Source of the DNA: GWE2-42-39 sp963662895 | Lineage (GTDB): Bacteria > Bacteroidota > Bacteroidia > Bacteroidales > Prolixibacteraceae | Length of the DNA stretch: 64,000 bases | Direction: 5' to 3' | NCBI GenBank assembly: GCA_963662895.1 | Contig: OY759981.1 | Coordinates: forward strand, 3,162,001 to 3,226,000 | In this document: piece after piece, positions 54,908-63,250 of the stretch | How the letters are laid out: every line of letters begins with the position of its first letter | How positions within the stretch are numbered: the stretch's first letter is position 1 | Notes under the pieces: model-generated | What the model was told of the DNA's origin: nothing | Seen by the model: only the letters and a program-made list of their open reading frames with translations | Database searches by the model: none | Program-made: the position numbers and the translations under genes

Positions 54908-55787
54908 TTACTTTGACCGGCCATCCCTGCTTTTCACCTTCCGGTGAACCGGGGACTTGACTTCCAGATACCTTTCCTGTCATTGCCTCATTATGCCCAA
55001 TAAATTTTGGGTGGGGACTACCAATGACAGATTTTTACAGAAGTATGTATATGAAGCAAATACGAAACATCGCTTTTTTCAGCATTCATCATTCCCGGCC
55101 ATGCAACTGCACCGCTTTTTTTCAAGGAGTCATCCCGTGCGAATCAGTTTAAAAAGTTGTGGAGAAGAGCAGGAAGAGTGTTTAGTCGCTGTAAAAGCCA
55201 TCGTTTCGTTATAGAATAAGCCGGGGAAAGAGAGGTATTTTTTTAGGGAACACAACACTGCCCGGGCTGTTTCCGCCTAAGGGGAAAAAGCGTTTATAAA
55301 ATCGATGGAGTGAGCGTTAAAAAATCTTCCCTGTTTGACGAACGCAGTGAGGAGTTTGGAAGATTTAAGCGAACGCAAACGATTTTTAGCTTTTTCTTCT
55401 CAGCGGCGGCTCTTTTTGGATACTTTTTCCAGCTGCAGGGAAAAAGGATCAGCCTGTCCGGCTTGAGGACAATAAAAAAGGGAAATGCGATGAAGCTTGA
55501 TTTTTAGCTTTTGTCTGTACTAAAGAATCAGAGCTAAATAATATGCTCCACAAAAGATAAAAGTACCCCTCCCGTGTCCGGTGTTTTATTTGTTCTCTTA
55601 ATAACCTGACAATGTTCATTGCTTATTTGTATTCGCCTCTGTCCGGCGGGGCCCTTCCTTTTGCAGTCGACCAAAAGGAAGAAAAAGTCTTGTCAAAGTC
55701 ATCCTTCCGACCGCCTCACGGTTTTTTCTTCCCGGCCCACATCCTTGAATACCCACCAAAAACCGCTCCCGCCAACGCCGGCCCGGA
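54908..55787 (+). repeat. R1 tandem unit 3 (880 bp)
   Basis: Third full R1 unit. TTCACC-TTCC-GGTGAA lies at 54933-54948. CTGTCATTG (54977-54985) pairs with CAATGACAG (55022-55030) and encloses CCCAA/TTGGG (54996-55011). Small indels after position 55085 break the short frame (at 53267 and 54145 in units 1 and 2), which argues against that frame being a gene. Confidence 0.92.
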
Positions 55788-56226
55788 CTACTTTGACTGG
55801 CCACCCCTGCTTTTCACCTTTCGGTGAATTGGGGACTTGACTTTTAGATACCTTTCCTGTCATCTCTTCATTATGCCCAAAATTTTTGGGTGGCAACTGC
55901 CTATGACAGTTTTTTGCAGAAGTCTGTATATGAAACAAATACAAAACATCGCTTTTTCATCATTTCAGTATTCCCGGCCATATAACTGCATTGCTTTTTT
56001 TGACGAACTATCGTGGGCGGTGTTTTCTGCGTTCTCTTAATAACCTGACAATTTTTATTGCTTATTTGTATTCGCCTCTGTCCGGCGGGGCCCTTCCTTT
56101 TGCAGTCGACCAAAAGGAAGAAAAAGTCTTGTCAAAGTCATCCTTCCTCCCGCCTCACGGTTTTTTCTTCCCGGCCCACATCCTTGAATACCCACCAAAA
56201 ACCGCTCCCGCCAACGCCGGCCCGGA
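55788..56226 (+). repeat. R1 tandem unit 4, half-length form (439 bp)
   Basis: A unit lacking the central roughly 440 bp of the others, almost exactly half the normal length. It goes from TTGACGAACTATCGTGGGCGG straight to GTGTTTTCTGCGTTCTC. The long units have two CCGTG copies about 437 bp apart (in unit 1 at 53376-53380 and 53813-53817), which bracket the missing part. The CTGTCAT/ATGACAG stem and the CCCAA...TTGGG inner stem are kept although neighbouring bases changed. Confidence 0.88.
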
Positions 56227-56418
56227 CTACTTTGACTGGCCATCCCTGCTTTTCACCTTCCGGTGAACCGGGGACTTAACTCCCGGATACCTTTCCTGTC
56301 ATCTTCTTCTCTTCTCATTTTTTTTGGATATTGAATATTCATGATTTAAAATTTTTCAGCATTTCATTACTTCCGGCCATACAACTGTTCTGCTTTTCTT
56401 GACCAACTACCGTGGCCG
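56227..56418 (+). repeat. R1 unit 5, truncated and diverged
   Basis: Starts like the other units (CTACTTTGACTGGCC to GATACCTTTCCTGTCAT, 56286-56302), then is degenerate. It regains similarity to the short form at CCGGCCATACAACTG...TTGACCAACTACCGTGGCCGG and passes directly into repeat R2. Nothing in it looks coding. Confidence 0.75.
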
Positions 56419-56581
56419 GGGTTATTCCGTTTGCATTTACCCCCGGGGTTGCGTTTGTGCCTCACTTACCCCGGGTTACTGATGTATGTCTGGGACAGCA
56501 AGCCTCGCCGGACAAGGAGCAACGCCCATCAAACGCGAAGCGTCAAACCCTCAAACGCTCCGCCTCAGACAGGCCATCAAA
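56416..56581 (+). repeat. R2 repeat, copy a
   Basis: About 166 bp that also occurs at 62035-62207. Shared blocks are TGCATT-ACCCC-GGG, CTTACCCCGGGTTA, TGTATGTC, CAACxCCCATCAAACG, CTCAAACGCTCCG and ACAGGCCA-CAAA. It joins directly to the end of R1 unit 5 at a CCGGGGTTATTCCG motif. The following 90 bp before sucD hold nothing recognised. Confidence 0.8.
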
Positions 56582-56671
56582 CCTTTCAAACGCGAAGCCC
56601 CCAAGGCCTTTAGATTGTTTTATAAATGTCTTTTTTGTGTCTTCGGGTCTTCGTGTTTTATAATTGCTTTT

Positions 56672-57559
56672 TTAAACAGCCTTCTGTATTTTAATCAATT
56701 TCTTTTTTAGTAAGAACGGAATTTCCGAAGGTTCTTTAGCAACCGGAACACCTGCTTTGTTAAAGGCCGCTATTTTTTCCTCTGCTGTTCCTGCTCCGCT
56801 GGAAATGATTGCTCCTGCATGCCCCATTCGTTTGCCCGGAGGGGCTGTTTGCCCGGCAATGAAGGCAACCACCGGCTTACTCATTTTTTCAGCAATAAAA
56901 CGGGCGGCCTGTTCTTCTGCATCACCGCCAATCTCACCAATCAGAACAACCGCATCGGTATGGGGATCGTTTTCAAACATTTCCAGCAGATCGAGATAAT
57001 ACAAGCCTGCTATCGGGTCGCCACCTATACCTACACAAGTGGTTTGTCCCAGGTTGCTTTCGGTGAGCATGTTTACCACTTCGTAGGTCAACGTACCGCT
57101 GCGTGAGATTAATCCGATATTTCCTTTCTTAAAAATATTGCCCGGCAAAATTCCAACCAGTGATTCGCCGGCAGTAATTACCCCCGGACAATTAGGGCCG
57201 ATCAGCTTGGTGCCGTTTTTTTTCAATATTGGCATTACCCGTATCATGTCGTTCACCGGAACTCCTTCGCTAATAGCTATTACCAGTTCAATTCCTGCTG
57301 CTGATGCTTCCAAAATGGCGTCGGCAGCAAAAGGTGCCGGCACAAAAATGATGGAAGTATTGGCGCCTGTTGCTTTTACTGCATTTTCGACCGAATTGAA
57401 AACCGGAATATCTTCAACCATTTTCCCCTCTTTACCGGGAGAAACACCTGCAACAACTTGGGTTCCGTATTCTTTCATTTTGAAAGCGTGAAAACCGCCA
57501 TCCCTGCCGGTAATGCCCTGTACTACCAGTTTTGTATTTCTGTTGATAAGTATACTCAT
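56672..57559 (-). CDS. sucD: Succinate--CoA ligase, alpha subunit
   Basis: A 295-residue TCA-cycle enzyme subunit that binds CoA and carries the phospho-His. The CoA-binding Rossmann start is VQGITGRDGGFHAFKMKEYG. GPNCPGVITAGE and GLISRSGTLTYEV follow. The phosphorylated His lies in GKRMGHAGAIIS. It lies 32 bp downstream of sucC, the usual order, and was called from the ATG giving MSILINRNTKLVVQGITG. The R1/R2 repeat block lies beyond its 3' end. Confidence 0.95.
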   Translation of the reverse strand: MSILINRNTKLVVQGITGRDGGFHAFKMKEYGTQVVAGVSPGKEGKMVEDIPVFNSVENAVKATGANTSIIFVPAPFAADAILEASAAGIELVIAISEGVPVNDMIRVMPILKKNGTKLIGPNCPGVITAGESLVGILPGNIFKKGNIGLISRSGTLTYEVVNMLTESNLGQTTCVGIGGDPIAGLYYLDLLEMFENDPHTDAVVLIGEIGGDAEEQAARFIAEKMSKPVVAFIAGQTAPPGKRMGHAGAIISSGAGTAEEKIAAFNKAGVPVAKEPSEIPFLLKKKLIKIQKAV

Positions 57560-57591
57560 AATGTTTTTTTTGATTTTTCAAGTTTAAGTTT

Positions 57592-58725
57592 TTACTGATT
57601 GCTTAATTCAATAGCCTTTTTTGCGGCTTCACTCATGGTTTTTACTGTTGGTAAGCCGGTTTGTTTCAGCAAGGCAAGTCCCTCCTCTGCATTGGTGCCT
57701 GATAAGCGTACAACGATCGGAATGTTGGTATGAATCATCTTCATGGCTTCAGTCAGTCCCCGGGCCACATCGTCACAACGGGTAATCCCACCAAAAATAT
57801 TGATCATCACAGCTTTTACATTCTTGTCCGAGATCAGGATGTTCATGGCATCGACCACTTTTTGCGGGTTTGAACTTCCTCCAATATCCAGGAAATTAGC
57901 CGGCGACCCGCCATACAGTTTAATCATATCCATAGTGGCCATAGCCAGTCCTGCGCCATTTACCATACACCCGATTGTACCATCCAGTTTAATGTAGGAA
58001 AGTCCCTTTTCCTGGGCGTCAATTTCTTTTAGTTCGTCTTCATCAGGTTCACGCATCGCCAGTATTTCAGCCTGACGGAAAAGGGCATTGTCGTCGAAAT
58101 TCATTTTTCCGTCAATAGCCCATATCGTGTTTCCTTTATCAACAATCAGTGGATTAATTTCTGCCAGTGTTGAATCAGTTTCTACATAGAGTTTGTATAA
58201 TTTTTGGAAGATGGAAGCTGCCTGGCGGGCCTGTTTTATATCATCAAATAATTTTAATGCAATATTACGCGCTTCAAAATCAAGCAGGCCGGTCAGGGGA
58301 TCAATAGGATATTTTATAATTTTTTCGGGATTGTTTTTTGCAACTTCCTCTATTTCAACTCCGCCCTCGGCGCTAACCATCAGAATTACCGACTTGGTAT
58401 TACGGTCGTTGATCAATCCCACGTAAAATTCTTTTTTAATATCGACCGCGTCAGTTACCAGTACTTTTTCGACGGTGTAGCCTTTGATGTTCATCCCCAG
58501 AATGCTTTTTGCATGTTTGATGGCTTCACTTTTTGTTTTTGCCAGTTTAACTCCTCCTGCTTTACCGCGTCCGCCAGCTAAAACCTGTGCTTTGATAACG
58601 GTCATTCCTTCTTTACTGTTAACGGCCTTCTCAACTTCTTCTGCTGAATGGCAGAGAGTACCATCCGGAACCGGGATACCATATTTTTTGAATAGCTGTC
58701 TGGCCTGGTATTCATGAATCTTCAT
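57592..58725 (-). CDS. sucC: Succinate--CoA ligase, beta subunit
   Basis: A 377-residue ATP-grasp subunit that binds the nucleotide and succinate. It opens MKIHEYQARQLFKKYGIPVP, with VLAGGRGKAGGVKLAKT, AEINPLIVDKGN, GCMVNGAGLAMATMDMI and FGGITRCDDVARGL, all conserved in SucC. With sucD it makes one substrate-level phosphorylation per turn of the TCA cycle. The 292-bp region upstream is divergent with the SIS gene. Confidence 0.95.
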   Translation of the reverse strand: MKIHEYQARQLFKKYGIPVPDGTLCHSAEEVEKAVNSKEGMTVIKAQVLAGGRGKAGGVKLAKTKSEAIKHAKSILGMNIKGYTVEKVLVTDAVDIKKEFYVGLINDRNTKSVILMVSAEGGVEIEEVAKNNPEKIIKYPIDPLTGLLDFEARNIALKLFDDIKQARQAASIFQKLYKLYVETDSTLAEINPLIVDKGNTIWAIDGKMNFDDNALFRQAEILAMREPDEDELKEIDAQEKGLSYIKLDGTIGCMVNGAGLAMATMDMIKLYGGSPANFLDIGGSSNPQKVVDAMNILISDKNVKAVMINIFGGITRCDDVARGLTEAMKMIHTNIPIVVRLSGTNAEEGLALLKQTGLPTVKTMSEAAKKAIELSNQ

Positions 58726-58961
58726 AATGCGTATTTAAAGGTTAGTAATAAACTTTTTAAAAATATTAAACATAGAGGAATTTAAAAGTATAAATATTGT
58801 CTGTATATAATATTTTAGAACATAAACATCCAATATTTCAGAATTGTTTGCTAAAAATATTAAAAATAGTGTTCGAAAACATGAATAACTTAAATCCATT
58901 CTGCATGTGACTATGTCCGTTGCCTGTGGGTGGGAAAAGGGAATATTTTATTTTAAAAGCT

Positions 58962-58993
58962 TATTGACCAATAATTTTTTTAGAGTAGTTTTG
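58962..58993 (+). promoter_or_regulatory. Bacteroidota-type promoter for the SIS-domain gene
   Basis: TATTG (58962-58966), a 19-bp spacer, then TAGTTTTG (58986-58993), matching -33 TTG and -7 TAnnTTTG. It ends 24 bp before the ATG, leaving a short leader. The remaining bases from 58726 are A/T-rich with no other recognised element. Confidence 0.65.
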
Positions 58994-59017
58994 CACCGGT
59001 ATTAATAGATTAAAAAT

Positions 59018-59638
59018 ATGATTGATAAAATTAAAGCAGTGCTTTGCCAGGAAGCAGAAGCGGTACAAAATATCCCTGTAACCGGGGAATACGAAAGAGC
59101 TGTAAAAATTATTGAGGATCATGTTCATGGAAAAGGTGGTAAGCTGGTTGCCAGTGGAATGGGTAAAGCAGGGCAGATTGCCCTGAATATTGCAACAACC
59201 TTCAGTTCAACCGGTACCCCTGCGGTTTTTCTTCATCCTTCGGATGCCCAGCATGGCGATTTAGGGGTGTTGCAACCCAACGATGTTCTCTTACTGATTT
59301 CAAATTCGGGAAAAACCCGTGAAATACTGGAACTGGTAGAGTTGAGCAGTAACCTTTACGAAAATATACCCCTGATCGTGATTACGGGTAAAGAAAATTC
59401 GGAACTTGCCCAAAGGGCTGATGTATGCCTGCTAACCGGCGACCCGGAGGAAGTTTGTATACTGGGCCTGACTCCAAGTACTTCGACAACCATGATGACT
59501 GTGATCGGCGATGTTTTGGTCGTACTGATGATGGGAAAAATCGGGTTCACCAATGAAGAATATGCCAAGCGGCATCACGGTGGTTATCTGGGCAATAAAT
59601 CAAGGGAACAGGCACGTTTAGGCAGAAAGTTGCAGTAG
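59018..59638 (+). CDS. SIS-domain sugar-phosphate isomerase (KdsD/GutQ-like, without CBS domains)
   Basis: A 206-residue protein with one SIS domain: GKGGKLVASGMGKAGQIALN, TGTPAVFLHPSDAQHGDLGV, LLLISNSGKTREILELVEL and LGLTPSTSTTMMTVIGD. These blocks match arabinose-5-phosphate isomerases, but the two C-terminal CBS domains of KdsD are missing and the protein ends soon after GGYLGNKSREQARLGRKLQ. It may make arabinose-5-phosphate for Kdo or act on another sugar phosphate. It stands alone. The decayed heptose kinase at 27.4 kb is another lipopolysaccharide-sugar gene in the window. Confidence 0.83.
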   Translation: MIDKIKAVLCQEAEAVQNIPVTGEYERAVKIIEDHVHGKGGKLVASGMGKAGQIALNIATTFSSTGTPAVFLHPSDAQHGDLGVLQPNDVLLLISNSGKTREILELVELSSNLYENIPLIVITGKENSELAQRADVCLLTGDPEEVCILGLTPSTSTTMMTVIGDVLVVLMMGKIGFTNEEYAKRHHGGYLGNKSREQARLGRKLQ

Positions 59639-59809
59639 CCGGGACAGGCTGCTGTTTATGAGTTACAAGTTGCGGGGAGCAGGTTGTGATGCTTCCCTTT
59701 ATCGGGAATCGTTCGGTATTGGGGGGGGCAATATTTGTTCATCCTGAATATCTAACCGATGTTTATTTGAATTTATATCTGGCTGAAATTAAAAAAGCTT
59801 CTTTTTCTT

Positions 59810-59817
59810 TACTTTTG
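59810..59817 (+). promoter_or_regulatory. Possible -7 box of the CHASE histidine kinase gene
   Basis: TACTTTTG matches TAnnTTTG, 17 bp upstream of the ATG at 59835. No good -33 match is seen. Confidence 0.4.
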
Positions 59818-59834
59818 ACGTAAATTTTATTTCC

Positions 59835-61799
59835 ATGAAACAAGATTCGCAGGGAAATACAAAACGAAACATTATTCCTTTCCTGATTGCTGCAAGTGTT
59901 TTTGTTGTCATGGTCTTTTCATCTGTAAGATTTATAAGCAGACAAAGAGGAGAGTGGGAAAAAGATATTCGGGAAAATTTGCTGGAAATACTTATCGCAA
60001 ATAAATCGCGATTAGAGAAGGCTCTCTATTCAAGGATTTATTATACAAAAGGAGTTGCTGCTTATGTTTCCCTTCATCCGGATGTGGATAATGCCGAATT
60101 TCAGAGACTTGCAAAAATACTGATCAAAAATGACAGTGTGATCAGTACAATGGCCTTATCAAAAGACGGTGTCATTGGTTCAATTTTTCCTGAAAAAGGG
60201 CATGAGGCAGCTATCGGTTTAAATTTGATGGTTCATCCGAATAGAAAGGAGATCGTTGAGAAAACCATTGAAACACATCAGACCTTTGTTGCCGGACCGG
60301 TAGAACTGGTTGAAGGAGGAACGGCATTTATCAGTTATACCCCTATTTTCAATAAAAAATTGGAGAATGAACCTTTCTGGGGCGTTACTGATATTGTTAT
60401 TTACCGCGACCGGTTGTTCCGGGATGCACAATTACTGCCGAGAGTTAAACGTTTTGAGTTTGCCTTACAGGGAATTGACGGAAAAGGAACGGAAGGCGAT
60501 ATTTTCTGGGGGAACCCGGATATATTCGGAAGAAAGCCGGTAGTTGCAACCGTCGATTTGCCTACCGGTAACTGGATACTGGCTGCAGCGCCTGTTAACG
60601 GATGGAACAATTATCTTAATCAGGATAATCTGCTTTATTATATACTTATTTTAAGTTCGTTGATAATTAGTGTATTGATCTGGCTTTTTGTGCGTTCATT
60701 GGTGAAAATTAAAAATAATGAAAGGGAGTTGAGGGCTATCTTTCATTCCATGCATAATTTGATCATAGAGTTTAATAAAGATGGTCAGTATGTAAAGATT
60801 GCCCCGACTAATAAATCCCTTTTGGTATTACCGGAGGATCATCTGCTTGGAAAATCGGTTTATGATATTTTCGATCCTGCACTGGCCAGTCTTTTTTATC
60901 AGTCGATTAACGAATGTCTGGCTCAGGATAAACTGGTGGATATTGAATATCCAATGAAGATTAAAGGGAAAGACTTATGGCTCATGGCCCGCATTTCGAA
61001 GCGTTCGGATGATTCGGTTATTTTTAATGCATACGATATTACCGAAAAGAAACACTGGATAGAAAGTATTCGCGAATCGGAGAACAGCTTGAAGGAATTG
61101 AACACGATGAAAGATAAATTCTTTTCGATCATTGCTCACGACCTGAAAACACCGGTTGGTAATTTTATGAGCCTGAGTCGTCTTTTGAATGATGAATTTG
61201 AAGAACTGGACGATCCGCAAAAGAAAGAAATTCTGATCCTGTTGCAACAGTCAGGTACAGAGACATACGAATTATTAAATAACCTTCTGAACTGGACACT
61301 CTCGCAGCAAAAGGCAATCAAGATTGAATGGAAAGAGTATAATTTACATAATTTATGTGATCAGTCGGTCAATTCCCTTAATCCACTTTGTGCAGTGAAA
61401 AACATACAAATAAATAATGATACAGATCCTGTAATAGCTGTTGTCTGCGACGAGAACCTGACAAAAACCATCATCCGTAATTTGGTGTCGAATGCAATTA
61501 AATTCAGTTATGACGGTGAGATTATCAGTCTGAGGTCAGAACAGAAAATAATCGGGGACCAATCTTATTATTTGTTGAAAGTTGAAGATAAAGGGGTCGG
61601 AATGAATCAGGAAACATTAGACCGGTTATTTAAAGAGTGCAGGGCCAAGACTACCCCGGGTACCCGAAATGAATCAGGTACAGGTCTGGGATTGATCCTT
61701 TGCAAAGAGTTTATCGAAAAACAAGGCGGTTTTATCGAGGTGAAAAGTCAACCCGGGGAAGGTTCAACTTTTATTGTCGGTTTCCCTTTTCTTTCCTGA
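59835..61799 (+). CDS. CHASE- and PAS-domain sensor histidine kinase
   Basis: A 654-residue sensor kinase. A first membrane helix (IPFLIAASVFVVMVFSSV, about 16-33) and a second (LLYYILILSSLIISVLIWLF, about 270-290) enclose an extracytoplasmic CHASE-like domain with FPEKGHEAAIGLNLM and TFVAGPVELVEGGTAFISY. A PAS domain follows (about 300-410). Then come HisKA with KFFSIIAHDLKTPVGNFMSL and HATPase with IIRNLVSNAIKFSYDG, VEDKGVGM and GTGLGLILCKEF. CHASE domains sense small ligands; this one's ligand is unknown. No response regulator is adjacent. An R1 fragment begins 25 bp after the stop. Confidence 0.9.
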   Translation: MKQDSQGNTKRNIIPFLIAASVFVVMVFSSVRFISRQRGEWEKDIRENLLEILIANKSRLEKALYSRIYYTKGVAAYVSLHPDVDNAEFQRLAKILIKNDSVISTMALSKDGVIGSIFPEKGHEAAIGLNLMVHPNRKEIVEKTIETHQTFVAGPVELVEGGTAFISYTPIFNKKLENEPFWGVTDIVIYRDRLFRDAQLLPRVKRFEFALQGIDGKGTEGDIFWGNPDIFGRKPVVATVDLPTGNWILAAAPVNGWNNYLNQDNLLYYILILSSLIISVLIWLFVRSLVKIKNNERELRAIFHSMHNLIIEFNKDGQYVKIAPTNKSLLVLPEDHLLGKSVYDIFDPALASLFYQSINECLAQDKLVDIEYPMKIKGKDLWLMARISKRSDDSVIFNAYDITEKKHWIESIRESENSLKELNTMKDKFFSIIAHDLKTPVGNFMSLSRLLNDEFEELDDPQKKEILILLQQSGTETYELLNNLLNWTLSQQKAIKIEWKEYNLHNLCDQSVNSLNPLCAVKNIQINNDTDPVIAVVCDENLTKTIIRNLVSNAIKFSYDGEIISLRSEQKIIGDQSYYLLKVEDKGVGMNQETLDRLFKECRAKTTPGTRNESGTGLGLILCKEFIEKQGGFIEVKSQPGEGSTFIVGFPFLS

Positions 61800-61824
61800 T
61801 TCACAAATAGCAGTTAATCGAAAA

Positions 61825-62038
61825 GGTATCCGGGAGTTAAGTTCCCAATTCACCGGAAGGTGACAAGCAGGGATGGCCGGTCAAAGTAGTCCGGGCCGGC
61901 GAAGGCAGGAGCGGTTTTTTGCACGTATTCATGGAGGTGTGCCGGGAATAAAAAACCGGGAAGCGGGCGGAAGGATCACTTTGACAAGATTTTTACTTCC
62001 TTTTGGCCTACTGCAAAAGGAAGGCCCCCGCTGTCCGG
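61825..62038 (-). repeat. R1 end fragment (minus orientation)
   Basis: About 214 bp matching the end of an R1 unit read on the minus strand, starting at the border GGTATCCGGG and running through the TTCACC/GGTGAA hairpin to the CTTCCTTTTG/CAAAAGGAAG stem. Here the stem is intact although the loop differs (GCAGTAGGC against GCAGTCGAC elsewhere). The fragment then joins repeat R2. Confidence 0.87.
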
Positions 62039-62207
62039 AGGTGTTCCGGGTGCATTCACCCCGGGATTGTGCTCCTTTGTCGCTTACCCCGGGTTATTTA
62101 TGTATGTCCCCTTCAGTGACAGCAAATTCCGGCGGATGGAAGCAACACCCATCAAACGGCGAAGTCATCAAACTCCTCAAACGCTCCGTCCCGAACAGGC
62201 CACCAAA
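62035..62207 (+). repeat. R2 repeat, copy b
   Basis: The second copy of R2, same orientation as copy a at 56416-56581, beginning CCGGAGGTGTTCCGGGTGCATT. It is again fused to an R1 end at a CCGG motif. The 28 bp to the AraC gene end hold nothing recognised. Confidence 0.8.
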
Positions 62208-62235
62208 TGTATACGATTCTATATAAATTCAACGT

Positions 62236-63108
62236 TTAAACACTGCCTAAGTATTTCATTCTGTATTCCTTTGCCGTTAATCCCGTTATTCCTTTGAACT
62301 GCCGGTTAAAATGGGATATATTATTGTATCCTACTTCATAACAGATTCCGGAAATAGTCATGTTGTTATTTGTCAATAGCTTACATGCATGTACAACCCG
62401 GATTTCATTTAAAAACAACGAATATGTTTTATGAGTCCTTGATTTGAAATACCGGCAAAACGAAGTTTTATTCATGTTTACCAGACCGGCTACCTCTTCA
62501 AGCTTTATATCGCGTGAATAATTATCGACCAAAAACTCCATAACCTTGTTAATCCGTTCCGTGTCCGTACTGTTCACAGAATTTACATACCCCGGACTCG
62601 AAAGCAATTCATAGCTGGTGGTTTCAGCAAAAGCTTCAAGGGTTCTGAAGAAGAGGATTAAACGTTCAATGCCATCTGCATGATATACATTTTTTATTAG
62701 GGCCGATATTTTGGAATGGTCTCTTCCCTTGATTAATATTCCCTGCTGTCCCCGGATGAAAAGTTTCTTTATCCGGACAAATTCAGGTAAATCGAAAAAT
62801 CCGGGCATAAGCGAATCTTCCCTGAAATGAATGACATAAACATCTACTTTGAGGTTCTCATTTCCCTGGTAAAAATCACTATCGTTTCTCCATACGTGAG
62901 GGAGGTCCGGGCTAATGAACATTAAATCCCCGTCGTTAAAACTGCCAATATGGTTTCCCATCAGGCGAATGCCATAACTCTTTTCAACAAATATAATTTC
63001 ATACTCCGGATGATAATGCCACGGATAATCCATGTACGGGGTGATCTCCCTTTTCACGGTAATTGAGGAGGTTGGGGTCGAAGGTATTTTTTCAAGTTTC
63101 GGAAGCAT
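62236..63108 (-). CDS. AraC-family transcriptional regulator with cupin sensor domain
   Basis: A 290-residue regulator. The N-terminal cupin half has YPWHYHPEYEIIFVEKSYG and FNDGDLMFISPDLPHVWRND, a likely sugar pocket. The C-terminal double helix-turn-helix begins at RDIKLEEVAGLVNMNKTSF and ends with GYNNISHFNRQFKGITGLTA. It is divergent from the FHS sugar transporter with a 142-bp gap, so it probably controls that gene in response to the transported sugar. Confidence 0.92.
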   Translation of the reverse strand: MLPKLEKIPSTPTSSITVKREITPYMDYPWHYHPEYEIIFVEKSYGIRLMGNHIGSFNDGDLMFISPDLPHVWRNDSDFYQGNENLKVDVYVIHFREDSLMPGFFDLPEFVRIKKLFIRGQQGILIKGRDHSKISALIKNVYHADGIERLILFFRTLEAFAETTSYELLSSPGYVNSVNSTDTERINKVMEFLVDNYSRDIKLEEVAGLVNMNKTSFCRYFKSRTHKTYSLFLNEIRVVHACKLLTNNNMTISGICYEVGYNNISHFNRQFKGITGLTAKEYRMKYLGSV

Positions 63109-63156
63109 TTGTGTGCTTTAAATTGCTTTTTTGTTCTGTGTTTTTAAATAATAATG

Positions 63157-63185
63157 CAAATATAGTGTCATTACTTGAAAAACAA
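63157..63185 (-). promoter_or_regulatory. Bacteroidota-type promoter of the AraC regulator gene
   Basis: On the minus strand TTG (63185-63183), an 18-bp spacer, then TATATTTG (63164-63157), a close match to the consensus, 48 bp upstream of the start codon. Confidence 0.65.
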
Positions 63186-63212
63186 GTCGTTTTCTTCGAT
63201 TGGTTATGTCGA

Positions 63213-63220
63213 TAATTTTG
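63213..63220 (+). promoter_or_regulatory. Possible -7 box of the sugar transporter gene
   Basis: TAATTTTG matches TAnnTTTG, 30 bp before the ATG at 63251. A TTTC rather than TTTG lies near the -33 position. Confidence 0.45.
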
Positions 63221-63250
63221 AGGGATATAAATCAGTTTTAAGCAAAGAAA

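Noticed and set aside
53151..56418. Tandem R1 array as a transposon or IS cluster
   Set aside because: No transposase-like frame, no terminal inverted repeats at the unit borders, and no clear target duplications were seen.
56412..56663. Frames of 60-83 codons in repeat R2
   Set aside because: Overlapping frames in all three phases across a repeat; the second R2 copy does not keep them.
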